From: Variovorax sp. 770b2 | Lineage (GTDB): Bacteria; Pseudomonadota; Gammaproteobacteria; Burkholderiales; Burkholderiaceae_C | Assembly: GCF_900115685.1 (NCBI RefSeq) | Contig: NZ_FOXJ01000001.1 | Span: 1,831,796 to 1,895,795, forward strand | DNA: 64,000 bases | Direction: 5' to 3' | In this document: positions 1 through 10,384 of the stretch, one piece after another | Position numbering within the stretch: the first letter of the stretch is position 1 | Layout of the letters: every line of letters starts with the position of its first letter | Translations under genes and position numbers: made by a program | Notes under the pieces: model-generated | Told to the model about the DNA's origin: nothing | Database searches by the model: none | The model's input: the letters and a program-made list of their open reading frames with translations, nothing else

Positions 1-3000
1 CGCGGCCGAAGAAGGCCTTGAACTGCTCGGCCAGCTTCGGGTTGAAGGTGATGCTGCGCGCCCAGCCGATGCCCGCGCCCAGCGTGTCGCCGTAGCTGAA
101 GCCGCCGCAGGCGACCACGCCCTTGAAATTGGCAAGGTCCGCCCTGCCCGTCTGCAGGTCGGTCATGTGAACGTCGTAGGCCTGGAAGCCCGCTTCGGTG
201 AACGCATAAGCCATCTCGACATGCGAGTTGACGCCTTGCTCCCGCAGGATCGCCACCTTCGGGCGCGGCTGCAGAATGGCGGGCGCCGCGGGCTGCGCGT
301 TCGGCAGGAACACATGCATGCCCGGGTCCGAAGGCTCGCCGGCCGCGGCGTGCTCGGCATCGGCGCAGGCCGGGTTGTCGCGCTCGCGGGCGATCTTCCA
401 GCTGACCGAGTCCCACACCTGATGCAGGTCGTGCAGCGACGCGCTGAACACCGACTTGGCATCGCGCCAGACTTCCAGCTTGCCCTTGCCCGCATCCATC
501 GCCGAGCTGACAGGCCGCGTCTTGCCGACGAAATGGCTGTGGGCGCTGAGGCCGTGGGCGCGCAGCACCTGCATCACGTCGTTGCGCTCGGCGGTGCGCA
601 CCTGCAGCACCATGCCGAGCTCTTCGTTGAACAGCGCCTTGAGCGTGAGCTCTTCGCGCCGCGCGCTGACCTGCTGCGCCCAGTTCTTGGCGTCGCCGGT
701 TTCCATGCGGCTGTCGGAAATGCCGTCGCCTTCGGTGACCAGCATGTCGACGTTGAGCGCCACGCCGACGTGGCCGGCAAAGGCCATTTCGCAGGCGGTG
801 GCGAACAGGCCGCCGTCGCTGCGGTCGTGCATTGCGAGGATCTTGCCGTCGGCGCGGAGGGCATTCACGGCATTCACCAGCGCCACGAGCTGCGCCGGGT
901 CGTCCAGGTCAGGCACCGTGTCCCCGCTCTGGCCGAGCGTCTGCGAGAGGATGCTGCCGGCCATGCGGTGCTGGCCACGGCCCAGGTCGATCAACACCAG
1001 CGTGGTGTCGGCCTCTTGCGCATCGAGCTGCGGCGTGAGCGTGCCGCGCACATCGGCGAGCGAGGCGAAGGCGGTGACGATCAGGCTGACGGGCGAGGTG
1101 ACCTTCTTGGCTTCATCGCCATCTTTCCACTGCGTGCGCATCGACAGCGAATCCTTGCCTACCGGAATCGACACGCCCAGCGCCGGGCACAGTTCCAGGC
1201 CCACGGCCTTGACGGTCTCGTACAGCGCGGCGTCTTCGCCGGGCTCGCCACAAGCGGCCATCCAGTTGGCCGAGAGCTTGACGCGCGAGAGTTCGATCGG
1301 CGCGGCCAGCAGGTTGGTGATGGCCTCGGCCACGGCCATGCGGCCCGAGGCCGGCGCGTCCAGCGCGGCCAGCGGCGTGCGCTCGCCCATGCTCATGGCC
1401 TCGCCGGCGAAGCCCTTGTAGTCGGCCAGCGTCACGGCGCAATCAGCGACTGGCACCTGCCACGGGCCGACCATCTGGTCGCGGTGGCTCATGCCGCCCA
1501 CGGTGCGGTCGCCGATGGTGATGAGGAAGCGCTTGGAGGCCACGGTCGGGTGCGCGAGCACGTCGATGGCTGCCTTCTGCAGATCGACGCCCGTGAGGTC
1601 GAGCGGCTTGAAAGTGCGCGCGACGGTCTTCACGTCGCGGTGCATCTTGGGCGGCTTGCCCAGCAGCACGTCCATCGGCATGTCGACGGGCTGCACGGCC
1701 GCGCCTTCGTCGGCCACCAGCAACTGGCGTTCTTCGGTCGCCACGCCGACCACCGAGAACGGGCAGCGCTCGCGCTCGCAGAAGGCCTTGAACTGTTCGA
1801 GCGATGCCGGCGCGATGGCCAGCACGTAGCGCTCCTGGCTTTCGTTGCACCAGATTTCCTTGGGCGCCATGCCCGACTCTTCCAGCGGCACCGCGCGCAG
1901 GTCGAAGCGCGCGCCGCGGCCGGCGTCGTTGGTCAGCTCGGGGAAGGCGTTGCTCAGGCCGCCCGCGCCCACATCGTGGATCGCCAGGATCGGGTTGGCC
2001 GCGCCCTGCTGCCAGCAGTGGTTGATGACCTCCTGCGCACGGCGTTCGATTTCGGGGTTGCCGCGCTGCACGGAGTCGAAGTCGAGCTCGGCCGCGTTGG
2101 CGCCGGTGGCCATCGAACTCGCGGCGCTGCCGCCCATGCCGATGCGCATGCCGGGGCCGCCGAGCTGGATCAAGAGCGAACCGGCCGGGAACAGGATCTT
2201 CTTGGTCTGCGTGGCGTCGATGCTGCCGAGGCCGCCCGCGATCATGATGGGCTTGTGGTAGCCGCGCTGCACGGTGTCGAGGTCGCTCGTCACCGCCTGT
2301 TCGTATTCGCGGAAATAGCCCAGCAGGTTGGGCCGGCCGAATTCGTTGTTGAACGCGGCGCCGCCCAGCGGGCCCTCGGTCATGATCTGCAGGGGGCTGG
2401 CGATGTGCTCGGGCTTGCCGTAGTGGCCCTCTTCGGGCCAGAGCTTGGAGACGGTGAAGCCGGTCAGCCCCGCCTTGGGCTTGGAGCCGCGACCGGTGGC
2501 GCCTTCGTCGCGGATCTCGCCGCCCGCGCCCGTCGAGGCGCCGGGGAACGGCGAAATGGCGGTCGGGTGGTTGTGCGTCTCGACCTTCATCAGCACATGG
2601 CTCAGGGCGCTATCTTTTTGATAGCTCTGCGAGCCGTCGGCCGGAATGAAGCGCTCGATGGTCGCGCCTTCCATCACCGAGGCGTTGTCCGCATAGGCGA
2701 TCACCGTGTGCTGCGGGTTCTCTTTCTCGGTGTGGCGGATCATCGAGAACAGGCTCTGTGGCTGCGCCTTGCCGTCGATGGTGAACTGGGCGTTGAAGAT
2801 CTTGTGGCGGCAGTGCTCGCTGTTGGCCTGCGCGAACATCATCAGTTCGACGTCGCTGGGGTTGCGGCCGAGGCGCGTGAAGGCTTCGACGAGGTAGTCG
2901 ATCTCGTCCTCGGCCAGCGCCAAGCCGAAGCCGGTGTTGGCGGCGACGAGCGCTTCGCGGCCGCCCTTTTGCACGTCGACCTGCGCCATCGGCTGGGCCG

Positions 3001-3511
3001 GCAGTTCACTGAACAGGCTGGCCGCCTGCTCGACGGTGGCGAGCACCGATTCGGTCATGCGGTCGTGCAGCGGGCCGGCCACGGCGGCGAGCGTGTCGCC
3101 CTCGATGACGGGCGCCCTGCCGATCAGCGGCGCCTTGAGCTTCAGGTGGTATTGCGTGACGCGCTCGACCCGGCGCAGCGCCAGGCCGCAGTTGTGGGCG
3201 ATGTCGGTGGCCTTGGAGGCCCAGGGCGACACGGTGCCCAGGCGCGGCGTGACGACCACCGAGGTGCCCGCCCTGGCCGGCGCCTCGAAGGGCTCGCCGT
3301 AGGTCAGCAGCGCGGCGAAGCGGTCGTGGCCGGCTGCGTCGAGCGCGGCGTCGGTGACCACCAGGTGCACGAAACGGGCCGAAATGCCCTCGATGCGCGG
3401 CTCGATGGCCTGCAGCTTCGGCAGCAGTTGCCGCGCGCGGAAATCGCTGAGCGCGCTGCCGCCCTCGAACAGGGTTACGACGGGAAGGGCTTGAGGTGCG
3501 GGCTGCGTCAC
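1..3511 (-). CDS. purL: Phosphoribosylformylglycinamidine synthase (3' end missing)
   Basis: This is the large single-chain FGAM synthase of purine biosynthesis, which converts FGAR, glutamine and ATP to FGAM in the cytoplasm. The frame is open from a GTG at 3509-3511 to the window edge, giving 1170 codons; family members have about 1300-1340, so the last part is cut off. Visible marks are [16 protein letters not shown] near residue 310, the glycine-rich [20 protein letters not shown] segment, [13 protein letters not shown], and the start of the glutaminase domain ([16 protein letters not shown], then [14 protein letters not shown]). The glutaminase cysteine lies beyond the edge. The gene diverges from map with a 118-bp gap. 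A perfect 17-bp hairpin repeat sits inside the frame at residues 295-301 and leaves it open. Confidence 0.97.
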   Translation of the reverse strand, partial: MTQPAPQALPVVTLFEGGSALSDFRARQLLPKLQAIEPRIEGISARFVHLVVTDAALDAAGHDRFAALLTYGEPFEAPARAGTSVVVTPRLGTVSPWASKATDIAHNCGLALRRVERVTQYHLKLKAPLIGRAPVIEGDTLAAVAGPLHDRMTESVLATVEQAASLFSELPAQPMAQVDVQKGGREALVAANTGFGLALAEDEIDYLVEAFTRLGRNPSDVELMMFAQANSEHCRHKIFNAQFTIDGKAQPQSLFSMIRHTEKENPQHTVIAYADNASVMEGATIERFIPADGSQSYQKDSALSHVLMKVETHNHPTAISPFPGASTGAGGEIRDEGATGRGSKPKAGLTGFTVSKLWPEEGHYGKPEHIASPLQIMTEGPLGGAAFNNEFGRPNLLGYFREYEQAVTSDLDTVQRGYHKPIMIAGGLGSIDATQTKKILFPAGSLLIQLGGPGMRIGMGGSAASSMATGANAAELDFDSVQRGNPEIERRAQEVINHCWQQGAANPILAIHDVGAGGLSNAFPELTNDAGRGARFDLRAVPLEESGMAPKEIWCNESQERYVLAIAPASLEQFKAFCERERCPFSVVGVATEERQLLVADEGAAVQPVDMPMDVLLGKPPKMHRDVKTVARTFKPLDLTGVDLQKAAIDVLAHPTVASKRFLITIGDRTVGGMSHRDQMVGPWQVPVADCAVTLADYKGFAGEAMSMGERTPLAALDAPASGRMAVAEAITNLLAAPIELSRVKLSANWMAACGEPGEDAALYETVKAVGLELCPALGVSIPVGKDSLSMRTQWKDGDEAKKVTSPVSLIVTAFASLADVRGTLTPQLDAQEADTTLVLIDLGRGQHRMAGSILSQTLGQSGDTVPDLDDPAQLVALVNAVNALRADGKILAMHDRSDGGLFATACEMAFAGHVGVALNVDMLVTEGDGISDSRMETGDAKNWAQQVSARREELTLKALFNEELGMVLQVRTAERNDVMQVLRAHGLSAHSHFVGKTRPVSSAMDAGKGKLEVWRDAKSVFSASLHDLHQVWDSVSWKIARERDNPACADAEHAAAGEPSDPGMHVFLPNAQPAAPAILQPRPKVAILREQGVNSHVEMAYAFTEAGFQAYDVHMTDLQTGRADLANFKGVVACGGFSYGDTLGAGIGWARSITFNPKLAEQFKAFFGR
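2609..2625. repeat. Perfect hairpin repeat inside purL
   Basis: GCTATCTTTTTGATAGC has 6-bp perfect arms and a 5-nt loop of T on the top strand. It lies in the purL frame, where it reads SYQKDSA on the coding strand, in a loop just before the conserved [12 protein letters not shown] motif. Similar short hairpins are, to my knowledge, dispersed in Comamonadaceae genomes, usually between genes. I see no second copy in this window. Confidence 0.6.
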
Positions 3512-3616
3512 GGTCGATGTGGGGCCTCGGGGGCCGCGTTGGGAATCAAGGATCTGGGCGGATGGCCGCTGACTGGGGTCATCCGCGTTAACCCGGAATT
3601 TTAGCTTGGTGGATGG

Positions 3617-3622
3617 GATAAT
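3617..3622 (+). promoter_or_regulatory. Candidate -10 element of a leaderless map promoter
   Basis: GATAAT preceded by TGG (an extended -10 context) lies exactly 7 nt before the map ATG at 3630, so transcription would start at or next to the start codon. There is no Shine-Dalgarno sequence before this ATG, which fits a leaderless mRNA. No good -35 hexamer is visible. Confidence 0.4.
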
Positions 3623-3629
3623 TCCGGGC

Positions 3630-4454
3630 ATGAGCATTACCTACAAAGACGCTGCAGGCATCGAAGCCATGCGCGTCGCCTGCCGCCTCGGCTCCGAGGT
3701 GCTGGACTACCTCACGCCCTTCATCAAGCCCGGCATCACGACCAACGACGTGGACCGGCTGGCCGCCGAATACATGGTCAAGCAGGGCACCACCTCGGCC
3801 ACGGTGGGCTACATGGGCGCCAGCAGCGTCCCGTTCCCCAAGTCGCTCTGCACCTCGGTGAACCACGTGGTGTGCCACGGCATCCCCAACGACAAGCCCC
3901 TGAAGAAGGGCGACATCATGAATGTCGACGTCACGGTCATCAAGGACGGCTGGTTCGGCGACAACAGCCGCATGTTCGTGATCGGCGATGCTTCCATCGC
4001 CGCCAAGCGCCTGTGCAGCGTCACCTACGAAGCCATGTGGCACGGCATCCTGCAGGTGCGTCCCGGCGCCCACCTGGGCGACGTGGGCCATGCGATCCAG
4101 AAGTTCGCCGAAGGCCAGGGCTTCTCGATCGTGCGCGAGTTCTGCGGGCACGGCGTGGGCCAGCGCTTCCATGAAGAGCCGCAGGTGCTGCACTACGGCC
4201 GCCCGGGCACCATGGAAGAGCTCAAGCCCGGCATGATCTTCACCATCGAGCCGATGATCAACGCCGGCAAGCGCGACGTGAAGGAAGACTTCAAGGGCGG
4301 CCAGTACGACGGCTGGACCATCGTCACCCGCGACCATTCGCTGTCGGCCCAGTGGGAGCACTCGGTGCTCGTCACCGAGACCGGCTACGAAGTGCTGACC
4401 CTGTCGGAAGGCAGCCCGCCGCTGCCCTCCTTCGTCACCTCGACCAAGACCTGA
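3630..4454 (+). CDS. map: Type I methionine aminopeptidase
   Basis: It removes the N-terminal methionine from nascent proteins in the cytoplasm and has 274 residues, normal for the family. The five metal ligands are visible in order: the two Asp in [19 protein letters not shown], the His in [14 protein letters not shown], the Glu in [10 protein letters not shown] and the Glu in [11 protein letters not shown]. The start is placed at the ATG reading [14 protein letters not shown], because family members begin about there; an in-frame codon 24 nt upstream would add MVDGIIPG and has no better ribosome site. glnD follows after 24 bp, so the two genes are probably co-transcribed. Def at 18006 supplies the preceding deformylation step. 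Confidence 0.96.
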   Translation: MSITYKDAAGIEAMRVACRLGSEVLDYLTPFIKPGITTNDVDRLAAEYMVKQGTTSATVGYMGASSVPFPKSLCTSVNHVVCHGIPNDKPLKKGDIMNVDVTVIKDGWFGDNSRMFVIGDASIAAKRLCSVTYEAMWHGILQVRPGAHLGDVGHAIQKFAEGQGFSIVREFCGHGVGQRFHEEPQVLHYGRPGTMEELKPGMIFTIEPMINAGKRDVKEDFKGGQYDGWTIVTRDHSLSAQWEHSVLVTETGYEVLTLSEGSPPLPSFVTSTKT

Positions 4455-4478
4455 CGCGCCCCGAGCGCGCCCCCGGCC

Positions 4479-7085
4479 GTGATCGAAGCAGCCAAGATCG
4501 ACGTGGCGACGCTGCGCGAAGCCTATCGCGCGAAGAAGCTCGCCCTCTTCGACACCCTGCGCTTTGCGCGCGCCCCCACCCGCAGCGTGCACACGGTGCT
4601 GCGCCAGCTCTCGGCGCTGGCCGACCAGACGCTGTGCACCCTCTGGCAGGAGGCCGATTTCGGCGATTCGCTCACGCTGGCGGCTGTCGGCGGTTTCGGC
4701 CGCGGCGAACTGTTCCCGTATTCCGACGTCGACGTGCTCCTTTTGCTGCCGCCCGAGGGCGACGCCGCCACGATCGACCCGGCCCGCATCGAGGCCTTCA
4801 TCGGCCACTGCTGGGACGCCGGTCTTGAAATCGGCTCCAGCGTGCGCACCGTCGACGAGTGCCTGGCCGAGGCCGAAAAAGACGTCACCGTCCAGACCTC
4901 GCTGCTCGAGTCGCGGCTGATCGCGGGCAACAAGAAGCTCTTCGTCGCCTTCCGCCGCCGCTTCACGCGCGCCATCGATCCGCAAGCCTTCTTCGTGGCC
5001 AAGTCGCAGGAAATGCGGCACCGCCACCAGAAGTTCGACAACACGCCCTACGCGCTGGAGCCCAACTGCAAGGAATCGCCGGGGGGCCTGCGCGACCTGC
5101 AGACCATCCTCTGGATGACCAAGGCCGCCGGCTACGGCAGCCGCTGGGACGACCTGGCCAAGAACGGCCTGGCCACCTCCTTCGAGGCGCAGCAGATCAA
5201 GCGCAACGAGGCGCTGCTCTCGCTGATCCGCGCCCGGCTGCACGTGATTGCCAACCGGCGCGAAGACCGCCTGGTGTTCGACCTGCAAACGGCCGTGGCG
5301 GCCAGCTTCGGCTACGAAAGCGAATCGCAGCGCAAGTCCAGCGAGGCGCTGATGCGGCGCTACTACTGGGCGGCAAAGGCCGTGTCGCAGCTCAACCAGA
5401 TCCTGCTGCTCAACATCTCCGAGCGCCTGCAGCCGAGCGACGAGCAGCACACGCCGATCAACGAGCGCTTCTACGAGCGGGCCGGCCTCATCGAGATCGC
5501 GAGCGACGACCTCTACGAGCGCGAGCCGCACGCCGTGCTCGAGACCTTCCTGCTCTACCAGAAGACCATCGGCGTGCAGGGCCTGTCGGCGCGCACGCTG
5601 CGCGCGCTCTACAACGCGCGCCACGTGATGGACAGCAAGTTCCGTAACGACCCGGTCAATCACCAGACCTTCATGCGCATCCTGCTGCAGCCCTACGGCA
5701 TCACGCATGCCTTCCGGCTGATGAACCAGACCTCGGTGCTGGGGCGGTACCTGCGCGTGTTCCGCAGCATCGTGGGTCAGATGCAGCACGACCTGTTCCA
5801 CGTGTACACGGTGGACCAGCACATCCTGATGGTGCTGCGCAATGTACGGCGCTTCTTCATCGCCGAGCATGCGCACGAGTACCCGTTCTGCTCGCAGCTC
5901 GCGGCCGGTTGGGACAAGCCCTGGATCCTGTACGTGGCAGCACTCTTCCACGACATCGCCAAGGGGCGCGGCGGCGACCATTCGACGCTGGGCGCGCGCG
6001 ACGTGCAGCGCTTCTGCAAGCAGCACGGCATTGCGCGCGAAGACTCCAGGCTCATCGAATTCCTCGTGGCCGAGCACCTGGTGATGAGCCAGGTGGCCCA
6101 GAAGCAGGACCTGAGCGATCCCGAGGTGATCGGCGCCTTCGCCAGGCGCGTGGGCAACGAGCGCTACCTCACCGCCCTGTACCTGCTGACCATCGCCGAC
6201 ATCCGCGGCACCTCGCCGCGCGTGTGGAATGCGTGGAAGGGCAAGCTGCTCGAAGACCTGTACCGCTACACGCTGCGCGCCCTGGGCGGCCGCATGCCCG
6301 ACCCGGACGCCGAGGTCGAATCGCGCAAGCGCGAGGCACTGGTGCAGCTGGCCCTGCACGCCCAGCGCTTCGAGGCGCACAAGGCGCTGTGGGACACGCT
6401 GGACGTCGGCTACTTCATGCGCCACGACGCCACCGAAATCGCCTGGCACGCCAAGCAGCTCTCGCGCTTCGTGCCGCCGCCGAACGTGCCGGTCGATCCG
6501 AAGGCGCCGCCCATCGTGCGCGCGCACCTGTCGCCGGTGGGCGAAGGCCTGCAGGTGGTGGTCTACACGCCCGACCAGCCCGACCTTTTCGCGCGCATCT
6601 GCGGCTACTTCGACCAGTCGTCGTTCAGCATCCTGGATGCCAAGGTGCACACCACGAGCAACGGCTATGCGCTGGACACCTTCCAGGTCGTGACCACCTT
6701 CCTGCCCGACCATTACCGCGACCTCATCAGCATGGTGGAGTCGGGCCTGGCGCAAACGCTCACCGAAGCCGGCGCCCTGCCCCCGCCGAGCATGGGCCGG
6801 GTGTCGCGCCGGGTGCGGAGCTTTCCGATCAAGCCGCGCATCAGCCTCCTGCCCGACGACAAGGCGCAGCGCTGGCTGCTCAACATCTCGGCGAGCGACC
6901 GCGCGGGCCTCCTGTATTCGGTGGCGCGGGTGCTCGCGCGCCATCACCTCAACCTGCAACTGGCCAAGGTCACGACCCTGGGCGAGCGCGTGGAAGACAC
7001 CTTCCTGATCAGCGGCCCCGAACTGCAGGGCCAGAAGACGCAGCTCGCGATCGAGACCGAGCTGATGGAAGCGCTGGCCTCCTGA
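4479..7085 (+). CDS. glnD: [Protein-PII] uridylyltransferase / uridylyl-removing enzyme
   Basis: GlnD senses glutamine and adds or removes UMP on PII proteins, setting nitrogen assimilation. The 868-residue chain has the full domain order: a nucleotidyltransferase domain with [20 protein letters not shown] at residues 71-90, a linker helix region, an HD hydrolase domain with [15 protein letters not shown] near residue 490, and two C-terminal ACT domains ([18 protein letters not shown] near 690 and [19 protein letters not shown] near 800). The start is a GTG. It lies 24 bp downstream of map, an arrangement common in beta- and gammaproteobacteria. No key residue is missing. Confidence 0.97.
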   Translation: MIEAAKIDVATLREAYRAKKLALFDTLRFARAPTRSVHTVLRQLSALADQTLCTLWQEADFGDSLTLAAVGGFGRGELFPYSDVDVLLLLPPEGDAATIDPARIEAFIGHCWDAGLEIGSSVRTVDECLAEAEKDVTVQTSLLESRLIAGNKKLFVAFRRRFTRAIDPQAFFVAKSQEMRHRHQKFDNTPYALEPNCKESPGGLRDLQTILWMTKAAGYGSRWDDLAKNGLATSFEAQQIKRNEALLSLIRARLHVIANRREDRLVFDLQTAVAASFGYESESQRKSSEALMRRYYWAAKAVSQLNQILLLNISERLQPSDEQHTPINERFYERAGLIEIASDDLYEREPHAVLETFLLYQKTIGVQGLSARTLRALYNARHVMDSKFRNDPVNHQTFMRILLQPYGITHAFRLMNQTSVLGRYLRVFRSIVGQMQHDLFHVYTVDQHILMVLRNVRRFFIAEHAHEYPFCSQLAAGWDKPWILYVAALFHDIAKGRGGDHSTLGARDVQRFCKQHGIAREDSRLIEFLVAEHLVMSQVAQKQDLSDPEVIGAFARRVGNERYLTALYLLTIADIRGTSPRVWNAWKGKLLEDLYRYTLRALGGRMPDPDAEVESRKREALVQLALHAQRFEAHKALWDTLDVGYFMRHDATEIAWHAKQLSRFVPPPNVPVDPKAPPIVRAHLSPVGEGLQVVVYTPDQPDLFARICGYFDQSSFSILDAKVHTTSNGYALDTFQVVTTFLPDHYRDLISMVESGLAQTLTEAGALPPPSMGRVSRRVRSFPIKPRISLLPDDKAQRWLLNISASDRAGLLYSVARVLARHHLNLQLAKVTTLGERVEDTFLISGPELQGQKTQLAIETELMEALAS

Positions 7086-7094
7086 TCGCCCGCT

Positions 7095-7433
7095 TCAGCC
7101 GCAGTACGCGCCGACGATGCGGCCGGTGGGCTCGACCTGCAGATTGAGGCGCGTCGCGTCTTGCGCCGGGCTCGCCGTTTCTGTCGCCAGCACCGTGCGG
7201 CCCGTCTTGGCGCCGGCGCGCTGCATCATTTCCTGCAGCAACGCCTGGGTCGCCTGCAACCCGAGCCCGAAGCGCGCGGCCGCGGCCTGGCAGGTTTCCG
7301 GCGGCGGCGCGAAGCTCGGCGGCTCGGGCACCTCGGAGGTCAGCGGGCGGTCCTTGGGAGGGGCGGCGCAGCCCGCCACCAACAGGGCCACCGCCGACAG
7401 GCACAACCAGCTTCGACCATTCTTCATGCGCAT
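7095..7433 (-). CDS. Lipoprotein with I78-type peptidase-inhibitor fold
   Basis: This is a 112-residue lipoprotein: a hydrophobic signal followed by the lipobox LLVAGC at about residues 17-22, then a proline-rich linker. The rest matches the pattern of the Inhibitor_I78 family: a Cys near the start of the domain (PETCQAAAARFGLG) and the closing signature ATRLNLQVEPTGRIVGAYCG, with the final Cys able to pair with the first. I78 proteins inhibit serine proteases, so a periplasmic or outer-membrane protease-inhibitor role is the inference. The first ATG is chosen because AAGGAG lies 9 nt upstream of it. It converges with glnD, with 9 bp between the stop codons. Confidence 0.75.
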   Translation of the reverse strand: MRMKNGRSWLCLSAVALLVAGCAAPPKDRPLTSEVPEPPSFAPPPETCQAAAARFGLGLQATQALLQEMMQRAGAKTGRTVLATETASPAQDATRLNLQVEPTGRIVGAYCG

Positions 7434-7630
7434 ACTTTTTTGCTCCTTGAAACTGGGTGAAGCTTATTCGCCAAAAACGACACGACGCGCACAGGTTAAG
7501 CCAGCGGTACACAAAGCATCAACTAATTCACGATGGGTATCGGCGCCGCCTTTTCGATGGCGTATCCTGAAACCGATGCATGCAGCTCCGGCCAACTCCG
7601 GCCTCACTCCGGCGCAATGGGCGCCCCTTC

Positions 7631-8314
7631 ATGACACAGCACCCTGACACCGTTTTCCTGGTCGACGTCGACAACACCCTGCTCGACAACGACGGCGTCG
7701 TCGGCGACCTGCGCGCCCACCTCGAAAAAGCCTTCGGCACGGAGAGCGCCAGCCGCTACTGGACGGCCTTCGAGACGCTGCGCAACGAGCTCGGCTACGT
7801 CGATTACCTGGGCGCCTTGCAGCGCTACCGGGCCGAGGAAAGCAAGCGCGGCATGAGCGATTCGCGCCTGCTCCTGATGTCGGGCTTTCTCATCGACTAC
7901 CCCTTCGCCGACCGCCTGTACCCCGGCGCGCTCGATGCCCTGAAGCATCTGCGCCGCCACGGCCCCACGGTCATCCTGTCCGACGGCGACGTGGTGTTCC
8001 AGCCGCGCAAGGTGCAGCGCTCGGGCCTGTGGGACGCCGTCGAGGGCCGCGTGCTGATCTACGTGCACAAGGAGCAGATGCTCGACACCATCGAGGAGTG
8101 CCACCCCGCCGCGCACTACGTGATGGTCGACGACAAGCTGCGCCTGCTCTCGGCCATGAAGGCGATCTGGGGGCCGCGGCTCACCACTGTCTTCGTGCGG
8201 CAGGGCCACTACGCGCTCGATGCGCAGGCCATTGCCGCCTACGCGCCCGCCGACATCACCATCGAGCGCATCGGCGACCTCATTCATATCGACGACTGGG
8301 CACCCCGGACATGA
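7631..8314 (+). CDS. HAD-superfamily hydrolase
   Basis: This 227-residue cytoplasmic phosphatase-like protein carries the HAD signatures in order: motif [14 protein letters not shown] near the N-terminus (nucleophile Asp and acid/base Asp), motif II VILSDGD, a lysine region (FQPRKVQ), and motif [14 protein letters not shown]. The substrate cannot be read from sequence. The start at 7631 places the nucleophile about 12 residues in, as in relatives; an in-frame ATG at 7580 would add 17 residues of unlikely composition. Its stop overlaps the start of pgm by 4 bp (ATGA), so the two are translationally coupled. Coupling to phosphoglucomutase hints at a sugar-phosphate substrate, but that is inference. 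Confidence 0.85.
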   Translation: MTQHPDTVFLVDVDNTLLDNDGVVGDLRAHLEKAFGTESASRYWTAFETLRNELGYVDYLGALQRYRAEESKRGMSDSRLLLMSGFLIDYPFADRLYPGALDALKHLRRHGPTVILSDGDVVFQPRKVQRSGLWDAVEGRVLIYVHKEQMLDTIEECHPAAHYVMVDDKLRLLSAMKAIWGPRLTTVFVRQGHYALDAQAIAAYAPADITIERIGDLIHIDDWAPRT

Positions 8315-9963
8315 GTCAGAAAACCAATCCTCTCGCGGGCCAGCCCGCCCCCCTCGACTTGCTGGTGAACGTGCCGCGCCTGATCTCGGCGTACTACACG
8401 GGCCGGCCCGATCCTTCGGTGCCCGCGCAGCGCGTGGCCTTCGGTACCTCGGGCCACCGCGGCTCGTCGTTCGACGATGCGTTCAACGAATGGCATGTGC
8501 TGGCGATCAGCCAGGCGATCTGCGACTACCGCAAGCAGAAAGGCATCGACGGCCCGCTGTTCCTGGGCATCGACACGCACGCCCTTTCCACGCCCGCCTT
8601 CAGCAGCGCGGTCGAAGTGCTGGCCGCCAACGGCGTCGAGCTGATGCTCTCCAAGGACGACGAATACACGCCGACGCCGGCCGTGTCGCACGCGATCCTG
8701 GTCTACAACCGCGGCCGCACGACGGGGCTGGCCGACGGCATCGTCATCACGCCCTCGCACAACCCGCCCGAGAGCGGCGGTTTCAAGTACAACCCGCCGA
8801 ACGGCGGCCCCGCCGGCACCGACATCACCTCCGCCGTCGAAGCCGCCGCCAACAAGATGCTGGCGAACGGGCTCGAAGGCGTGAAGCGCATGCCGCTCGC
8901 GCAGGCGCTGAAGGCCTCCACCACGCACCGGCACGACTACCTGAACACCTACGTCGAAGACTTGGCGCAGGTGCTGGACATGGACGCGATCCGCGGCGTG
9001 CAGATCGACCTGGGCGTCGATCCGCTCGGCGGCGCCGGCGTGCACTACTGGCCGGCCATCGCCGAGCGCTACAAGCTCCAGCGCCTCACGGTGCTGAACC
9101 AGGAGGTCGACCCGACCTTCCGCTTCATGTCGCTCGACTGGGACGGCCGCATCCGCATGGACCCGTCCTCGCCCGACGCGATGCACAAGCTGATCGCGCT
9201 GAAGGACCGCTTCGGCATCGCCTTCGCCTGCGACACCGACCACGACCGCCACGGCGTGGTCACGCGCAGCGCGGGCCTGATGCAGCCGAACAGCTACCTC
9301 GCGGTGATGATCGACTACCTCTACACGCACCGCCCGCAATGGCCGGCGGCTGCGGCCGTCGGCAAGACGGTGGTCAGCAGCCAGATGATCGACCGCGTCA
9401 CGGCAAGGCTCGGCCGCAAGCTCTACGAAGTGCCGGTGGGCTTCAAGTGGTTCGTCGATGGCCTGGTCGATGGATCGCTGGGCTTCGGCGGCGAGGAAAG
9501 CGCGGGCGCCACCTTCCTGCGCCACGACGGCTCGGCGTGGACCACGGACAAGGACGGCATGGTGCCCGCCCTGCTCTCGGCCGAAATCGCCGCGCGCACC
9601 GGGCGCGATCCGGGCGAGCGCTATGCGGAACTGACGCAGGCGCTGGGACAGCCGGTGTCCGACCGTGTCGATGCGGCGGCCACGGTCGAGCAGAAGAAGA
9701 AGCTGTCGAACCTGTCGCCGCAACAGGTCAGTTCGACCGAACTGGCGGGCGACAAGATCGAAGCCGTATTGAGCCATGCGCCCGGCAACGGCGCGGCCAT
9801 CGGCGGCGTGAAAGTCGTCACCGCCAACGGCTGGTTCGCGGCGCGGCCCTCGGGCACGGAGAACATCTACAAGGTCTACGGCGAGAGCTTCAAGGGCGCG
9901 GAGCACCTAGCGCGCATCCTCGAAGAGGCGCAGCAGTTGGTGGACAAGGCGCTGTCGAGCTGA
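8311..9963 (+). CDS. pgm: Phosphoglucomutase (alpha-D-glucose phosphate-specific)
   Basis: Pgm interconverts glucose 1-phosphate and glucose 6-phosphate, feeding glycogen, trehalose and cell-surface sugar synthesis. The 550-residue length matches Escherichia coli Pgm (546). Visible motifs are [17 protein letters not shown] in the first domain, the phosphoserine loop [20 protein letters not shown] with the active serine near residue 149, the metal-binding loop [12 protein letters not shown], the sugar-binding loop [12 protein letters not shown], and the C-terminal phosphate-binding [16 protein letters not shown]. The ATG overlaps the HAD gene stop. Confidence 0.96.
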   Translation: MSQKTNPLAGQPAPLDLLVNVPRLISAYYTGRPDPSVPAQRVAFGTSGHRGSSFDDAFNEWHVLAISQAICDYRKQKGIDGPLFLGIDTHALSTPAFSSAVEVLAANGVELMLSKDDEYTPTPAVSHAILVYNRGRTTGLADGIVITPSHNPPESGGFKYNPPNGGPAGTDITSAVEAAANKMLANGLEGVKRMPLAQALKASTTHRHDYLNTYVEDLAQVLDMDAIRGVQIDLGVDPLGGAGVHYWPAIAERYKLQRLTVLNQEVDPTFRFMSLDWDGRIRMDPSSPDAMHKLIALKDRFGIAFACDTDHDRHGVVTRSAGLMQPNSYLAVMIDYLYTHRPQWPAAAAVGKTVVSSQMIDRVTARLGRKLYEVPVGFKWFVDGLVDGSLGFGGEESAGATFLRHDGSAWTTDKDGMVPALLSAEIAARTGRDPGERYAELTQALGQPVSDRVDAAATVEQKKKLSNLSPQQVSSTELAGDKIEAVLSHAPGNGAAIGGVKVVTANGWFAARPSGTENIYKVYGESFKGAEHLARILEEAQQLVDKALSS

Positions 9964-9979
9964 AGCCAGGCGGCCGGCC

Positions 9980-10378
9980 ATGGAAGCCCACGCGCTGCGC
10001 CTGAACCCGGGCGACGACCTGCGCGCCGCGCTCGATGCAGCGCTCAGGCAGCGCGGTGCCCAGGCGGCTTTCGTGGTCTCGGGCATCGGCAGCCTCCGCG
10101 GCGCGCGCATCCGGTATGCCGGCGTGGAAAGCGCCACTTTGCTCGAAGGCGATCTCGAAATCCTCACGCTGTCCGGCACGCTTTCGCCGGATGGCGCGCA
10201 TCTGCACATCAGCGTGTCGGATGCAGCGGGCCAGGTGCGCGGCGGCCATGTCGCGCCGGGCTGCACGGTGCGCACCACCGCCGAAATCCTGGTCGCCTGG
10301 CTGCCCGAATGGCGCTTCGCCCGTGAGCACGATCCGGCAACCGGTTACCCCGAACTGGTGCCGCGACCCAAAGGCTGA
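9980..10378 (+). CDS. PPC (DUF296) domain protein
   Basis: This 132-residue protein matches the plant/prokaryote conserved (PPC, DUF296) domain over its whole length: ALRLNPGDDLRAAL at the start, FVVSGIGSLRGARIRY, LTLSGTLSPDGAHLHISVSD, and the closing GGHVAPGCTVRTTAEILVAWLP. Plant members are AT-hook DNA-binding proteins, while bacterial stand-alone copies form trimers of unknown function; there is no AT-hook here. It follows pgm by 16 bp on the same strand and may be the last gene of that unit. It ends 6 bp from the convergent aldo/keto reductase stop. Confidence 0.85.
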   Translation: MEAHALRLNPGDDLRAALDAALRQRGAQAAFVVSGIGSLRGARIRYAGVESATLLEGDLEILTLSGTLSPDGAHLHISVSDAAGQVRGGHVAPGCTVRTTAEILVAWLPEWRFAREHDPATGYPELVPRPKG

Positions 10379-10384
10379 ACAGGC

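Noticed and set aside
167..3604. A 1145-codon open frame antisense to purL
   Set aside because: purL on the other strand has strong family motifs. The antisense reading has biased low-complexity His/Arg/Ala composition, as expected in GC-rich DNA.
3588..6959. A 1123-codon frame antisense to map and glnD
   Set aside because: Both map and glnD are complete with catalytic motifs; the antisense chain has no recognisable domain.
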